A stretch of 64,000 bases of DNA, from NCBI RefSeq assembly GCF_000378825.1, contig NZ_KB900388.1, forward strand, positions 1,239,947-1,303,946, in the 5' to 3' direction. A program made the translations under genes and the position numbers. A model generated the notes under the pieces. That model saw only the letters and a list, made by a program, of their open reading frames with translations. It did no database searches and had not been told where the DNA came from. Source of the DNA: Salinispora vitiensis. Its GTDB lineage: Bacteria; Actinomycetota; Actinomycetes; Mycobacteriales; Micromonosporaceae. Shown piece after piece: positions 1 through 10,609 of this stretch (the first letter of the stretch is position 1; each line of letters begins with the position of its first letter).

Positions 1-418
1 CGTCCAGGGCGAGCAGTTCGGTCAGCGCGGTGGGCGCGCAGCCGACCACCCACACCGCACCGGGCCCCACCCGGTCCAGGGCGATCCGCACCGCGGCGGC
101 CGAGCGGGTGATTCCGGCCTGTCGGGCCAGCGCGGCGGTGCCCGCCTCGGCGACCGGGCAGACCGTTTCCCGGCCGGTGATCCCGGCGGCGACCATCGCC
201 ACATCGGCCACGACCGGCGCACCGGACCGGAGCGCGGCCAGCCCACCGGCCAGCGCGGTCTCGGCACAGACCAGATCCGTCGCGTAGCTCAGGTCCGCGC
301 TCGCGTGTACCACCCGCTCGGTAACCGCGCGGGTCAGCGGCGACAGGTGCCGAAGGTCCACCCGCTCCCGCAGAATCCGGTACGACTCGACCTCGATCGG
401 ATGCACCGGCCGGCTCAC
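1..418 (-). CDS. cobH: Precorrin-8X methylmutase CobH (C-terminus cut by window edge)
   Basis: CobH moves the C-11 methyl group of precorrin-8X to C-12 to give hydrogenobyrinic acid. About 139 N-terminal codons are present and the frame runs off the left edge. It begins at a GTG whose last bases overlap the ferredoxin stop (GTGA). The opening PIEVESYRIL and the later VADVAMVAAGI stretch are typical of CobH/CbiC, and His38 in ERVVHAS sits where the family's catalytic histidine lies. The start codon, overlap and family motifs agree; only completeness is unknown. Confidence 0.93.
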   Translation of the reverse strand, partial: MSRPVHPIEVESYRILRERVDLRHLSPLTRAVTERVVHASADLSYATDLVCAETALAGGLAALRSGAPVVADVAMVAAGITGRETVCPVAEAGTAALARQAGITRSAAAVRIALDRVGPGAVWVVGCAPTALTELLALD

Positions 419-669
419 CCGTCCTCCCGCACCGCTGCGGCGTCGTCCGGGGTGATGAACATCGGCTCCTCCTGTCGCAGGCCGGTGGTGCGGATGGCAC
501 CGACCGGGCAGATCTCCAGACACTCCAGGCAACCGGTGCAGCGGTCGGCCCGGATGACGAGGCCGCCGGGCACCGGCCGGATGGCGTGCGTGGGGCAGGT
601 CAGCAGGCAGGCCCCGCAGCCCTGGCAGGCGTCAACCCGCACCGGAGCGGGGCCGGTCACGTCCGCCAC
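415..669 (-). CDS. 2[4Fe-4S] ferredoxin in the cobalamin operon
   Basis: An 84-residue bacterial-type ferredoxin with two classic CxxCxxCxxxCP clusters: Cys15/18/21/25 and Cys44/47/50/54. It starts with GTG 13 bases inside the end of cbiG-cobJ and its stop overlaps the cobH start, so it is translated as part of the operon. The family carries low-potential electrons. Its place between cobJ and cobH suggests it serves a reductive or oxygen-dependent corrin step, but the partner enzyme (for example a CobG- or CobK-like protein) is not in the window. Function as a ferredoxin is secure; the partner is inference. Confidence 0.9.
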   Translation of the reverse strand: MADVTGPAPVRVDACQGCGACLLTCPTHAIRPVPGGLVIRADRCTGCLECLEICPVGAIRTTGLRQEEPMFITPDDAAAVREDG

Positions 670-2386
670 CGGTAGCCACGCGGGGTGACCATCCGGCCCG
701 CGACCCGGCGCGTCTGGCTACTGCCCACGACCACGACGCTGTACATGTCGACAATCGCCGGGTCGAGCGTCGCCAGGGTGGCCAGGTGCACCCGCTGCCC
801 GGCTCGGCTGGCGTTGCGGACCACACCGGCGGGTGTATCCGGCGGTCGGTGCGCCGCGAGGAGCCGCAGCGCCGCCGGCAACTGCCAGTCCCGGTTCCGG
901 CTACGCGGGTTGTAGAGCACCGTGACGAAGTCCCCCTGCGCCGCGGCGGTAACCCGACGGGCGATGACCTCCCACGGGGTGTGCAGGTCGGAGAGGCTCA
1001 GGTAGGCGTGGTCGTGCCCCAGCGGCGCCCCGAGCAGGGCCGCCGCCGCGAGGGCGGCGGTCACCCCGGGCACGCCGACCACATCGACCCGCTCGTCGGC
1101 GTACTCCAGGGCAGGGCTCGCCATCGCGTACACCCCGGCGTCGCCGGATCCGACCAGGGCGACGGCCTGGCCGGCGGTGGCCGCGGCGACGGCGGAGCGG
1201 GCCCGCTCCTCCTCGGCGCCGAGCCCGCTGGCGAGCACCCGGGTCCCCGGGCGCAACAGGTCACGGACCTGGTCCAGGTACTGGTCCAAACCGACCACGA
1301 CGGCGGCCCGCCGTAACTCGGTCACCGCCCGCGGGGTACGCAGTTCGGCCGCACCGGGACCGAGGCCGACCAGGGCGAGCCGGCCGCGCGGCGCATGCCG
1401 GGCGACCGCGACGGTCGCCATCGCGGTCGCGGTCTTGGGCACCAGCAGTTCGGCGTCCCCGCCGAGCAGCGCCGCGGCCTCCGCGACGCTCGGCGTGCCG
1501 ACCGCGGCGCGAACCACCTCGCTGGGGTTGGGCACCGCAACCGCCGCCAACTCCGCGGCGGACCACGTTGTCAGGGGTATCCGCAGCGCCTCGGCGGTGC
1601 TGCGGATACCGTCCTCATCGGCCTTGATGTCGGCGCTGGCCAGACAGCGCAGGCTCGCCGCGCTGAGGCCCGCGGTGGCGAGCACCCGGTACAGCAGGGC
1701 ACGTACCTCCGCGGCCGGCACGCCGCGGCTCGCCCCGACCCCGGCGACCAGGGAGGGGGGCCGGAGCACGGCGGTCCGCCCGTCCACGGGCACGATCCGG
1801 TCGGTGACCAGCACCCGAAAGCCCACCCCGGGAGCACCGGCGGGACCGGCCGGGGCGAACTGGACGTTGGTTGGCAGTGCCGGCAGTGGCCAGGGCGCGT
1901 CGGCGACCACCGTGACCGGCTCGCCGTCCAGGATCGCCCGGCTCACCGCGGCGACCGCCCCCTCGACCGGCCAGCCCAGGGTATCCAGGCCGGGCAGGTC
2001 GACCGCGTCGGTGGCGGTGGTGACCACCGGTGCGGCGTCGAGTAGCGCCCCGACCTCGGCCGCGAGGGCGTTGGCACCGCCGACGTGCCCACCGAGCAGG
2101 GCCACCGCGTGCCGGGCCGCCTCGTCCACTGTCACCACCGCCGGATCGCTGCGCTTGTCGTCGAGCAGCGGCGCCAGGAGGCGGACCACCGCGCCGGTGG
2201 CCAGGAACGCCACGATCTGGTCGCATTCCGACCAGGCGGCACGGAGTCCGGCGGCGGCGCTCTCCGCCTCCAGCAGCCGGGCCTGCGGCCAGGCCTCGGC
2301 GAGGACCCGGGCGTGCCGGCGTCCCGCCGCGGTGACCGCGACCAGCCCGATCCGGCCCGACCGCGCCTCGGTGCATTCGACGTGCT

Positions 2387-2390
<4 letters not shown>
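657..2390 (-). CDS. cobJ: CbiG-CobJ fusion: cobalt-precorrin-5A hydrolase / precorrin-3B C17-methyltransferase
   Basis: A 577-residue two-domain corrin enzyme. Residues 1 to about 330 resemble CbiG, which opens the delta-lactone and releases acetaldehyde; an example is the DDKRSDPAVVTVDE stretch after the ATGAVVR turn. Residues from about 335 begin GRLALVGLGPG and form a SAM-dependent CobJ/CbiH methyltransferase with GSGDAGVYAMASP and LYNPRSRNR motifs. The GTG start at 2390 overlaps the cobL stop as GTGA; longer in-frame extensions lie inside cobL and are not needed. CbiG belongs to the anaerobic branch and is unneeded in the classical aerobic one, so the fusion beside CobN is a hybrid feature. 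Confidence 0.93.
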
Positions 2391-3727
<1,337 letters not shown>

Positions 3728-4835
3728 CGCCGGCCGGTGAAGTCCACCATCGCCACGTCGACGGCGACGGCGTCCCCGGCGAAGCGGCGCAGCACCGCGC
3801 GGACCCGACCGCAGAGCAGGTCACCGGCGGGACCGAGCAGGCCGGCGGCCTCCCACAACTCGTACGCGTGCCGACCGGTGTTGGCGGCGGTGACGGCGGC
3901 GGCCAGCTCGGCGGTGCCGCCCGCCTCGACGGTCACCGCGCCGAGGAGCGACAGATCCACCTTGGAGCGGGTGTAGTGGGTCATCAGCACCCCGGCGGCG
4001 AGCTTGGCCAGCTTCCCGGCCATGCCGACGAAGGCCACCCCGGACAGACCGTGGGTGACGGCGGCGGTGACCGCCGCGCCGGTGAAGTCACCCACCTCCA
4101 CGAAGCAGACCTCGGGCAGCTCCGGCAGCAGCTCCCGGGCGGCCCGCTCGGTCCGCCCACCCGTACACAGCACCACCGTCGACTCTCCCTGCGCGGCCGC
4201 CACCTGTACGGCCTGCACGACGCTGGCCCGCCAGGACGCGGTGGAGAAGGGTCTGACCACGCCGGTCGTACCGAGGATCGAGATGCCGCCGAGGATGCCG
4301 AGCCGGCGGTTCGTGGTCTTCCGGGCCATGATCTCGCCCCGTGGGACGCTGATCACCACCCGGACGCCGAGGACAGCCAGATCGACCAGCTCGGCGACCG
4401 CCGCACCGATCATCTGACGTGGGGTGTCGTTGATCGCCGGCCCGCCGACCGGCAGTCCCAACCCCGGCTTGGTCACCGTGCCCACCCCGGACCCACCCGC
4501 TAGGGCCAGTCCGGGGATCTGCCGCCAGCCGACCGTGGCGGTCAGCTCGGCGCCGTGGGTGACGTCCGGGTCGTCGCCGGCGTCCTTGACCACCACCGCC
4601 TCGGCGCCGCCGGCCGTACGGTCGCAGCGAGCCACCGGGAATCGCACCCGCCGCCCGGCCGGCAGTCCAATCTCGACCTGCTCCGGTGACGTCCCGGTGA
4701 CCAGGGCGGTCAGCGCGGCCTTCGTCGCGGCCGTCGCGCAGGCGCCGGTGGTCCAGCCGGTGCGCAGCGCCACGGGCCGGACCTTCGCGGTACGCGGCAG
4801 GTCCGGCTCGCGCAACGGCGGCGGGTCGTAGGCCA

Positions 4836-5657
4836 TCAGGTCGGCCGATCCGCCCGGGTGGTGACCTCCCGGCGAAGGGCGGCCCGCGCGGCCGGCTCCG
4901 CCCGCCGGTGACCGTGGAAGTGCCCCGGATGGTAAAGATGCGACCGGGTACCGGCGGCCGCCAGCGCCGGCCCGACCAGGATGAGGGTGTGCTTCCAGAG
5001 CCGGTGTTCCTTGACCGTCGCCGCGAGGGTGCCGACGGTACAGTGCGCAACCAGTTCGTCCGGCCAGGTCACCTGATACGCCACGACCGCCGGGGTGTCG
5101 GCCGGGTAACCCCCGGCGAGTAGCTCGGTCTGCACCTGACCGGAGCGGGCCGCGGAGAGGAACAACGCCATGGTGGTGCCGTGCCGGGCGAACTCGCGGA
5201 CCCGCTCCCCCGGCGGCATCGGCGTCTTCCCACCCTCCAGGCGGGTGAGGATCACCGACTGCGCGACCTCGGGAACGGTCAGCTCCCGACCGATCCGGGC
5301 GGCGACCGCGGAAAACGAGGAGACCCCCGGCACGATCTCCACAGTCAGCCCGAGCGCCCGACACAGGTCGAGCTGCTCCTGCACCGCGCCCCACAACGCC
5401 GGATCGCCCGAGTGGATCCGGGCCACGGTCAACCCGTCGGCGGCGGCCCGCCGATACAGGGGCAGCACCCCCTCCATCGGCAACCGCGACGAGTCGACGA
5501 TCTCGGCGTCCGGTCGGGCGTGTGCCAGCACGTCGGCGTGGACCAGACTGGCCGCCCAGACCACCACGTCGGCGGCGGCGATCACCCGGGCCGCGCGCAG
5601 GGTCAGCAGATCCGCCGCGCCGGGTCCCGCACCTACGAACCAGACGGTGCCGCTCAC
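4836..5657 (-). CDS. cobM: Precorrin-4 C11-methyltransferase CobM
   Basis: A SAM-dependent tetrapyrrole methylase of 273 residues. The N-terminus reads VWFVGAGPGAADLLTLR, the usual first glycine loop, followed by IHSGDPALWGAVQEQ and VPGVSSFSAVAARIG, all diagnostic of CobM/CbiF. The GTG start at 5657 overlaps the cobI stop (GTGA) and has a strong G-rich ribosome site (GAGGGGGGAA) just upstream. The enzyme adds the methyl group at C-11 of precorrin-4. The C-terminal 35 residues are rich in His and Arg, an extension with no conserved role I recognise. Confidence 0.94.
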   Translation of the reverse strand: MSGTVWFVGAGPGAADLLTLRAARVIAAADVVVWAASLVHADVLAHARPDAEIVDSSRLPMEGVLPLYRRAAADGLTVARIHSGDPALWGAVQEQLDLCRALGLTVEIVPGVSSFSAVAARIGRELTVPEVAQSVILTRLEGGKTPMPPGERVREFARHGTTMALFLSAARSGQVQTELLAGGYPADTPAVVAYQVTWPDELVAHCTVGTLAATVKEHRLWKHTLILVGPALAAAGTRSHLYHPGHFHGHRRAEPAARAALRREVTTRADRPT

Positions 5658-6397
5658 AGTTTCCCCCCTCGGCGCTCCCGGCGGGCCGGGACCAGCAGTG
5701 TCGACAGGTACGGCGGGGCGTCGCCGGCCTCGGCAGCCGGACCGACGTGGTCGCCGGCCAGGCCCAACCCGCTGCCCAGCACCGCGTCGGTGAGCCGACC
5801 CTGCCGGCGGAGCTCGGCCAGCAACTCCGGGTGCCGCCGCCACCCCTTGTAGGCGACGACCGTGCCCGGCCCGGCGAGCGCGTCGGCGAAGAGCGCCAGC
5901 CCGGCGGTTGCCGGCAGCAGGGTCAGCGGCTCTCGCCCCTCGCAGAGCGGAACTCCGCTTCTGGCGGCGAGTTCCTGCATAGCCGTGATGCCGGGGACGG
6001 TGTACACGGCGACCGCCGGCCGCAACTCGCGGAGGGTCTGCGCCAGGTAGCCGAAGGTGGAGTAGACGTTGGGGTCGCCGATGGTGGCGAAGGCCAGATC
6101 CCGAGCCCCGTCGTCAACCGCGGTGGCGACCGCCTCCGCGGCGGCGTTCCACGCGCTCTCCCGCCGTCGGGTCACCCCGCCCCGGTCGTCCAGGGCGAAC
6201 GGCAGCCGGCGCAGCCGCTCCGGCGGGAGGTACGGGGCGATCGTGGTCTCGGCCCGGCCGGGGGCCGCGGCACCCGCCGGTCGGTCCAGCACGGGTACGA
6301 AGACCACGTCAGCCGCGCGCAGCACCCGTACCGCGCGGACGGTGAGTAGCTCGGGGTCGCCGGGGCCCACCCCGACCCCGGTCAGCGTCACGGTCAT
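5654..6397 (-). CDS. cobI: Precorrin-2 C20-methyltransferase CobI
   Basis: A 247-residue tetrapyrrole methylase acting early in corrin synthesis, methylating C-20 of precorrin-2. Diagnostic stretches are GVGVGPGDPELLTVRAV at the N-terminus, IGDPNVYSTFGYL in the middle and VPGITAMQELAAR after it. ATG 6397 overlaps the cobB stop (ATGA) and the stop overlaps the cobM start, so cobB, cobI and cobM are one coupled unit. Length is normal for the family. Confidence 0.94.
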   Translation of the reverse strand: MTVTLTGVGVGPGDPELLTVRAVRVLRAADVVFVPVLDRPAGAAAPGRAETTIAPYLPPERLRRLPFALDDRGGVTRRRESAWNAAAEAVATAVDDGARDLAFATIGDPNVYSTFGYLAQTLRELRPAVAVYTVPGITAMQELAARSGVPLCEGREPLTLLPATAGLALFADALAGPGTVVAYKGWRRHPELLAELRRQGRLTDAVLGSGLGLAGDHVGPAAEAGDAPPYLSTLLVPARRERRGGKL

Positions 6398-7752
6398 CGG
6401 CTCGCCGCCGTTACCAGCCGCTGCGCTGCTCGGGGCTGGCCCGCCCAGTGGGTGTGCAAGTAGGAGGCGTGGATCCGGCCGGTGACGAAGCCGTGCGCGG
6501 CACCGTCCCAGCACCACGCCGCCCGCTCACCGTGACCGGGATCGGTGCCGGTGCGGTGGAACTCGTGCCCGCGGACCAGCTCACCGGCGGCGTGCGGCAC
6601 CGAGTCGACGGCGGCGACCGCCGCCCGGTAGCCGAGGGTGAGCCGTCCGGTCATTCGGGCGGTCAGGTCGAGTCGGCCGCACATCGGTACCCCGTCCAAT
6701 TCGCGTCCCAGGTAGAGCAGACCCGCGCACTCGGCCATCACCGGTCCGTCGAAGGCGGCCAGATCGGCGCGCAGCCCGGTGTTGGCGGCGAGCGCCTCCA
6801 CGTACACCTCGGGAAAGCCGCCGCCGAGAACCACGGCCCGGGTACCGGCGGGCAGCGCCTCATCGCGCAGCGGATCGAACGGCACCACGGTCGCACCGGC
6901 GGCGGTGAGCAGCTCGGTCGTCTCGGCGTAGCCGAAGGTGAAGGCCGGGCCACCGGCGACGGCGACGACCGGCCGGTCGGTTCCGGCCGGTGCACCGACG
7001 GCGGCGACCGGGTCCCAGGGCGGCGCGGTCAGTGGCGGCGCGCTTCGGGCCAACTCCAACACCGCGTCGAGGTCCACGGTGGCTGCCACTAGGTCGGCCA
7101 GCGCGTCAACCACGGCGGTCGACTCGGCGGCCCGCTCCGCGACCGGCACCAGGCCGAGGTGGCGGGCGGGGGCGGCGACCTCGGCGGCCCGGGTGACCGC
7201 GCCCAGCACCGGTACGCCGACCTCGGCCAGGGCCTCGCGCAGCAACGACTCGTGCCGGGGCGAGCCGACCCGGTTGAGCACCACCCCGCCGATTCGCACC
7301 GCCGGGTCGAAGGCGCCCATTCCGAGGGCCAGGGCGGCGGCGCTGCGCCCCTGGGCGGTGGTGTCGAGCACCAGCAGCACGGGCGCGGCGACGAGCCGGG
7401 CGACGTGGGCGGTGGAGGCGTACCCGCGGTGACCGACGGCACCGTCGTGCAGCCCCATCACCCCCTCGATCACCGCGATGTCGGCGGGGCGGGGCACGGC
7501 CGCGCCGTGCCGCAGCAGACCGGCGATCCGCTCCTCCCCCACCAGCCACGGGTCGAGGTTTCGGCCGGGCCGGCCGGCGGCGAGGGCGTGGTAGCCGGGG
7601 TCGATGTAGTCCGGGCCGACCTTGTGTGGACTGACCAGGTGGCCCTGGCGGCGCAGCGCGGCGAGCAGCCCGGTGGCGATCGTGGTCTTGCCGTGGCCGC
7701 TGGCCGGTGCGGCGACCACGACCCGCGGCAGGGACCAGGGGGCGCTCACCAT
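6394..7752 (-). CDS. cobB: Hydrogenobyrinic acid a,c-diamide synthase CobB
   Basis: CobB amidates the a and c side chains with glutamine and ATP. The N-terminal ATPase domain carries the P-loop-like ASGHGKTTIATGL and the KVGPDYIDPGYH motif. The C-terminal class I glutamine-amidotransferase-like domain (about residues 245-452) has VVLGGGFPEVY and the nucleophile region VMAECAGLLYLG. Two starts are possible: ATG 7752 and the adjacent GTG 7749, both overlapping the cobO end; ATG has an AAGGGC site upstream and was chosen. CobB implies amidation before cobalt insertion by CobN. Length 452 is normal. Confidence 0.94.
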   Translation of the reverse strand: MVSAPWSLPRVVVAAPASGHGKTTIATGLLAALRRQGHLVSPHKVGPDYIDPGYHALAAGRPGRNLDPWLVGEERIAGLLRHGAAVPRPADIAVIEGVMGLHDGAVGHRGYASTAHVARLVAAPVLLVLDTTAQGRSAAALALGMGAFDPAVRIGGVVLNRVGSPRHESLLREALAEVGVPVLGAVTRAAEVAAPARHLGLVPVAERAAESTAVVDALADLVAATVDLDAVLELARSAPPLTAPPWDPVAAVGAPAGTDRPVVAVAGGPAFTFGYAETTELLTAAGATVVPFDPLRDEALPAGTRAVVLGGGFPEVYVEALAANTGLRADLAAFDGPVMAECAGLLYLGRELDGVPMCGRLDLTARMTGRLTLGYRAAVAAVDSVPHAAGELVRGHEFHRTGTDPGHGERAAWCWDGAAHGFVTGRIHASYLHTHWAGQPRAAQRLVTAASR

Positions 7753-8357
7753 TCGATGCCCTTCTGGCCCTTTTGGCCGGCGTCCATCGGATGCTTCACC
7801 TTGGTCAGCTCGGCAACCAGGTCGGCGGCGGCCACCAGGCGCGGGTCGGCGTCCCGGCCGGTGATGACGACGTGTTGAAAGCCGGGTCGGGTGGTGAGGG
7901 TGTCGACCACCTCGGCGACGTCCACCCAGCCCCACTTCATCGGGTAGGTGAACTCGTCGAGCACGTAGAGGCCGTACCGCTGGGCGGTCAGGTCCCGCTG
8001 GATCTGCCGCCACCCCTCGCGGGCGTCGGCGGCGTGGTCGGCCGTACCGTCGCGCTGGATCCAGGACCAGCCCTCACCCATCTTGTGCCAGCTCACCGGA
8101 GCGCCCTGACCGGTCTGCTCGTGTACCTCACCGAGGGCCCGGAATGCGCTCTCCTCGCCCACCCGCCACTTGGCGCTCTTGACGAACTGGAACACCCCGA
8201 TCGGCAGCCCCGCGGTCCAGGCCCGCAGCGCGAGACCGAAGGCGGCGGTGGACTTCCCCTTCATCGATCCGGTGTGGACGATCAGCAGCGGGCGGTTCCG
8301 CCGCTGCCGGGTCGTGAGCCCGTCGGCCGGCACGTGAGTCGGTTTACCCTGGGGCAT
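7746..8357 (-). CDS. cobO: Cob(I)yrinic acid a,c-diamide adenosyltransferase CobO
   Basis: CobO transfers the adenosyl group from ATP to the corrinoid cobalt. The 203-residue protein matches the actinobacterial family throughout, with FQFVKSAKW, WHKMGEGWSW, LDEFTYPMKWGW and the C-terminal KHPMDAGQKGQKGIEW. The ATP loop reads HTGSMKGKST; the usual sequence has GKGKS here, so a glycine is replaced by methionine. ATG 8357 shares a base with the chelatase stop. Everything else in the protein is conventional, so it is probably functional. Confidence 0.94.
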   Translation of the reverse strand: MPQGKPTHVPADGLTTRQRRNRPLLIVHTGSMKGKSTAAFGLALRAWTAGLPIGVFQFVKSAKWRVGEESAFRALGEVHEQTGQGAPVSWHKMGEGWSWIQRDGTADHAADAREGWRQIQRDLTAQRYGLYVLDEFTYPMKWGWVDVAEVVDTLTTRPGFQHVVITGRDADPRLVAAADLVAELTKVKHPMDAGQKGQKGIEW

Positions 8358-10609
8358 CAGCGCACGCTCCGCTCCGCGGCGACACCGGCGGTCGCCAGGG
8401 CCGCCAACGGGGCAGTCGTCACGGTGGGCAGGGGGTGGTGGGCGGCGGCCAGCTGGGTGGCCAGGCGGCGGGCCAGGGCGAGGCGGACAGGGCCGGACTC
8501 GCAGTCCACGACGACGCAGGGGGCGCCGGTCGCGCGCAGCACCGCCGCCGCCCGCGCCGCGCGGGGCAACGGGTCGGCGCCGGCGGTGGCCCGACCGTCC
8601 GTCAGGACCAGGGTCAACGGTTGCCGGCGGGGATCCCGCAGCCGCTCCACCCGCAGCAGCTCGGCGGCGGCGAGCAGGCCCTCCGCGAGCGGGGTACGCC
8701 CACCGGTGGGCAGCTCGGCCAGCCGGGTGGAGGCGGCGAGCACCGAGGCGGTGGCGGGCAGCAGGACCTGCGCGCCAGCACCGCGGAAGGCGACCACCGC
8801 CACCTTGTCCCGGCGCTGGTAGGCGTCGGTGAGCAGGGCGAGCACCGCACCCTTGACGGCACTCATCCGCTGCCGGGCACCCATCGAGCCGCTGGCGTCC
8901 ACCACGAAGAGCACCAGGTTGCCCGCCCGCCCCTCCCGAACGGCCTCCCGTACGTCGGCCGGGCGGATCCGCAGCGGTCCACCGGCCCGTCCCCGGGCGA
9001 CCTGGTGCCCGGCGGCGGTCCGGATCGTCGCCGGCAGGTGCAGCGCGCCGGGTCGCCCGGCCGGTACCCGGGCCCCGGTGGTACGACCGCGCCCGGTCCG
9101 TGCCCGCGACCGCCGGCCCGGCACCCCCTCGCCGACGCCCGGCGCGGTGAACAACCGCGCCCGGAGCCCGAGCTGCGGCGCGGCCACCGGGTGCGGGACC
9201 CCACTCGGGTGCCCGTCCCGGCCCGGGTGCGCGGACCGGGGGGAACCGTCCTCGGAGACCGCCGGTCGGTCCGGACCGGACGGATCAGCCGCGGAGCCGG
9301 TACTGCCATCGGGGCGGATGTCCGCCGTGGAGCCGGGGTCCGGCTCGGGCCCGGTGTCGCCGGCCGGGCCGCCCGTACCACCGGGACCGGTTTCCCCGCC
9401 CGGACCGCCGTCGGGTGTGGTGCCGCCCCGGGGACCGCCGTCGGGTGTGGTGCCACCCCCGGGGCCGCCGTCGGGACCGGCGTCATCCCCCGGACCGCGG
9501 CCGGGACCGGCACCGTCGTCCGGGTCGTCGGGATGCGACTCCTGTGCCCGGTTCAGCGCCTCGTCCAGGCGTTGTTCGTCCAGTCCCGGCGGGTCGAACG
9601 GGTCCCGGCGGCGACGGTGCGGCAGGGCGAGTCGGGCGGCCACCCGAACGTCTTCCGCGCTCACCCGGTCCCGGCGCTGCCAGGCGGCGTGCGCCACGGC
9701 CGTCCGGGCGGTGACGATGTCGGCCCGCATTCCGTCCACGTCGAACGCCGCGCAGACCTCGGCGATCTGCCGCAGGGCCGCGTCGGTCAACACCACCCGG
9801 TCCAGCCGGGCGCGGGCCTCGGCCACCCGCCCGGCGACCGCCGCGTCCTCCCCCGCCCAGCGGGCGGCGAAGCCGGCCGGGTCCGCGTCGGCGTCGAGCC
9901 GGCGCCGCACCACCTCCACCCGGACGGCCGGGTCGCGGCTGGCCGTCACCTCCACGGTCAGCCCGAACCGGTCGAGGAACTGTGGACGTAGCTCCCCCTC
10001 CTCCGGGTTCATCGTGCCGACCAGCAGGAACCGGGCCGCGTGGCGGACCGACACGCCCTCCCGCTCGACGTGGCAGCGCCCCATCGCGGCGGCGTCCAAC
10101 AGCAGGTCGACCAGATGGTCGTGGAGCAGGTTCACCTCGTCGACATAGAGCAGACCCCGGTGGGCGGCGGCGAGCAGGCCCGGCTCGTAGGCGCGGACCC
10201 CCTCGGCGAGCACCCGCTCCAGGTCGAGCGAGCCGACCACCCGGTCCTCGGCGGCGCCGACCGGCAGTTCGACCAACGCGGCCGGGCGATGTTCGGTCGC
10301 CGGCGCCACCGGGTGGGGCCCGTCCGGGCAGCCGGGGTCGGGCATCTGCGGATCACAGGCGAACCGGCAGCCGGCGACCCGGACCACCGGCGGCAGCAGA
10401 GCGGCGAGGGCGCGCACCGCGGTCGACTTGGCGGTACCCTTCTCGCCCCGTACCAGCACCCCACCGATCGTCGGGTTGACCGCGTTCAGCAGCAGCGCCA
10501 GGCGCATGTCGGCCATGCCGAGTACGGCCGAGAACGGGTAGTTCGCCCCGGGCGCCTCCGGGCGCGGCGGCCGTGGAACCCGCAGGCCCGGTTCACTCGT
10601 CGTGCTCAT
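8357..10609 (-). CDS. Putative cobaltochelatase AAA/vWA subunit, ChlI-ChlD-type fusion
   Basis: A 750-residue protein resembling magnesium-chelatase subunits ChlI and ChlD joined in one chain. Residues 20-350 form an AAA+ domain with the P-loop [10 protein letters not shown], Walker B YVDEVNLL and GTMNPEEG sensor. A Gly/Pro/Asp-rich linker follows (about 390-490). The C-terminal vWA domain has a MIDAS-like VDASGSMG and [10 protein letters not shown] 10609 overlaps the cobN stop (ATGA). Next to cobN it most likely powers cobalt insertion in place of CobS/CobT; a role with another chelatase cannot be excluded from sequence alone. Confidence 0.87.
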   Translation of the reverse strand: MSTTSEPGLRVPRPPRPEAPGANYPFSAVLGMADMRLALLLNAVNPTIGGVLVRGEKGTAKSTAVRALAALLPPVVRVAGCRFACDPQMPDPGCPDGPHPVAPATEHRPAALVELPVGAAEDRVVGSLDLERVLAEGVRAYEPGLLAAAHRGLLYVDEVNLLHDHLVDLLLDAAAMGRCHVEREGVSVRHAARFLLVGTMNPEEGELRPQFLDRFGLTVEVTASRDPAVRVEVVRRRLDADADPAGFAARWAGEDAAVAGRVAEARARLDRVVLTDAALRQIAEVCAAFDVDGMRADIVTARTAVAHAAWQRRDRVSAEDVRVAARLALPHRRRRDPFDPPGLDEQRLDEALNRAQESHPDDPDDGAGPGRGPGDDAGPDGGPGGGTTPDGGPRGGTTPDGGPGGETGPGGTGGPAGDTGPEPDPGSTADIRPDGSTGSAADPSGPDRPAVSEDGSPRSAHPGRDGHPSGVPHPVAAPQLGLRARLFTAPGVGEGVPGRRSRARTGRGRTTGARVPAGRPGALHLPATIRTAAGHQVARGRAGGPLRIRPADVREAVREGRAGNLVLFVVDASGSMGARQRMSAVKGAVLALLTDAYQRRDKVAVVAFRGAGAQVLLPATASVLAASTRLAELPTGGRTPLAEGLLAAAELLRVERLRDPRRQPLTLVLTDGRATAGADPLPRAARAAAVLRATGAPCVVVDCESGPVRLALARRLATQLAAAHHPLPTVTTAPLAALATAGVAAERSVR
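9402..9475 (-). repeat. 30-base tandem repeat in the chelatase linker
   Basis: Two nearly identical 30-base units and a partial third encode repeated [13 protein letters not shown] decapeptides in the acidic Gly/Pro linker between the AAA+ and vWA domains. The period is a multiple of three, so copy changes alter linker length without breaking the frame. Confidence 0.8.
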
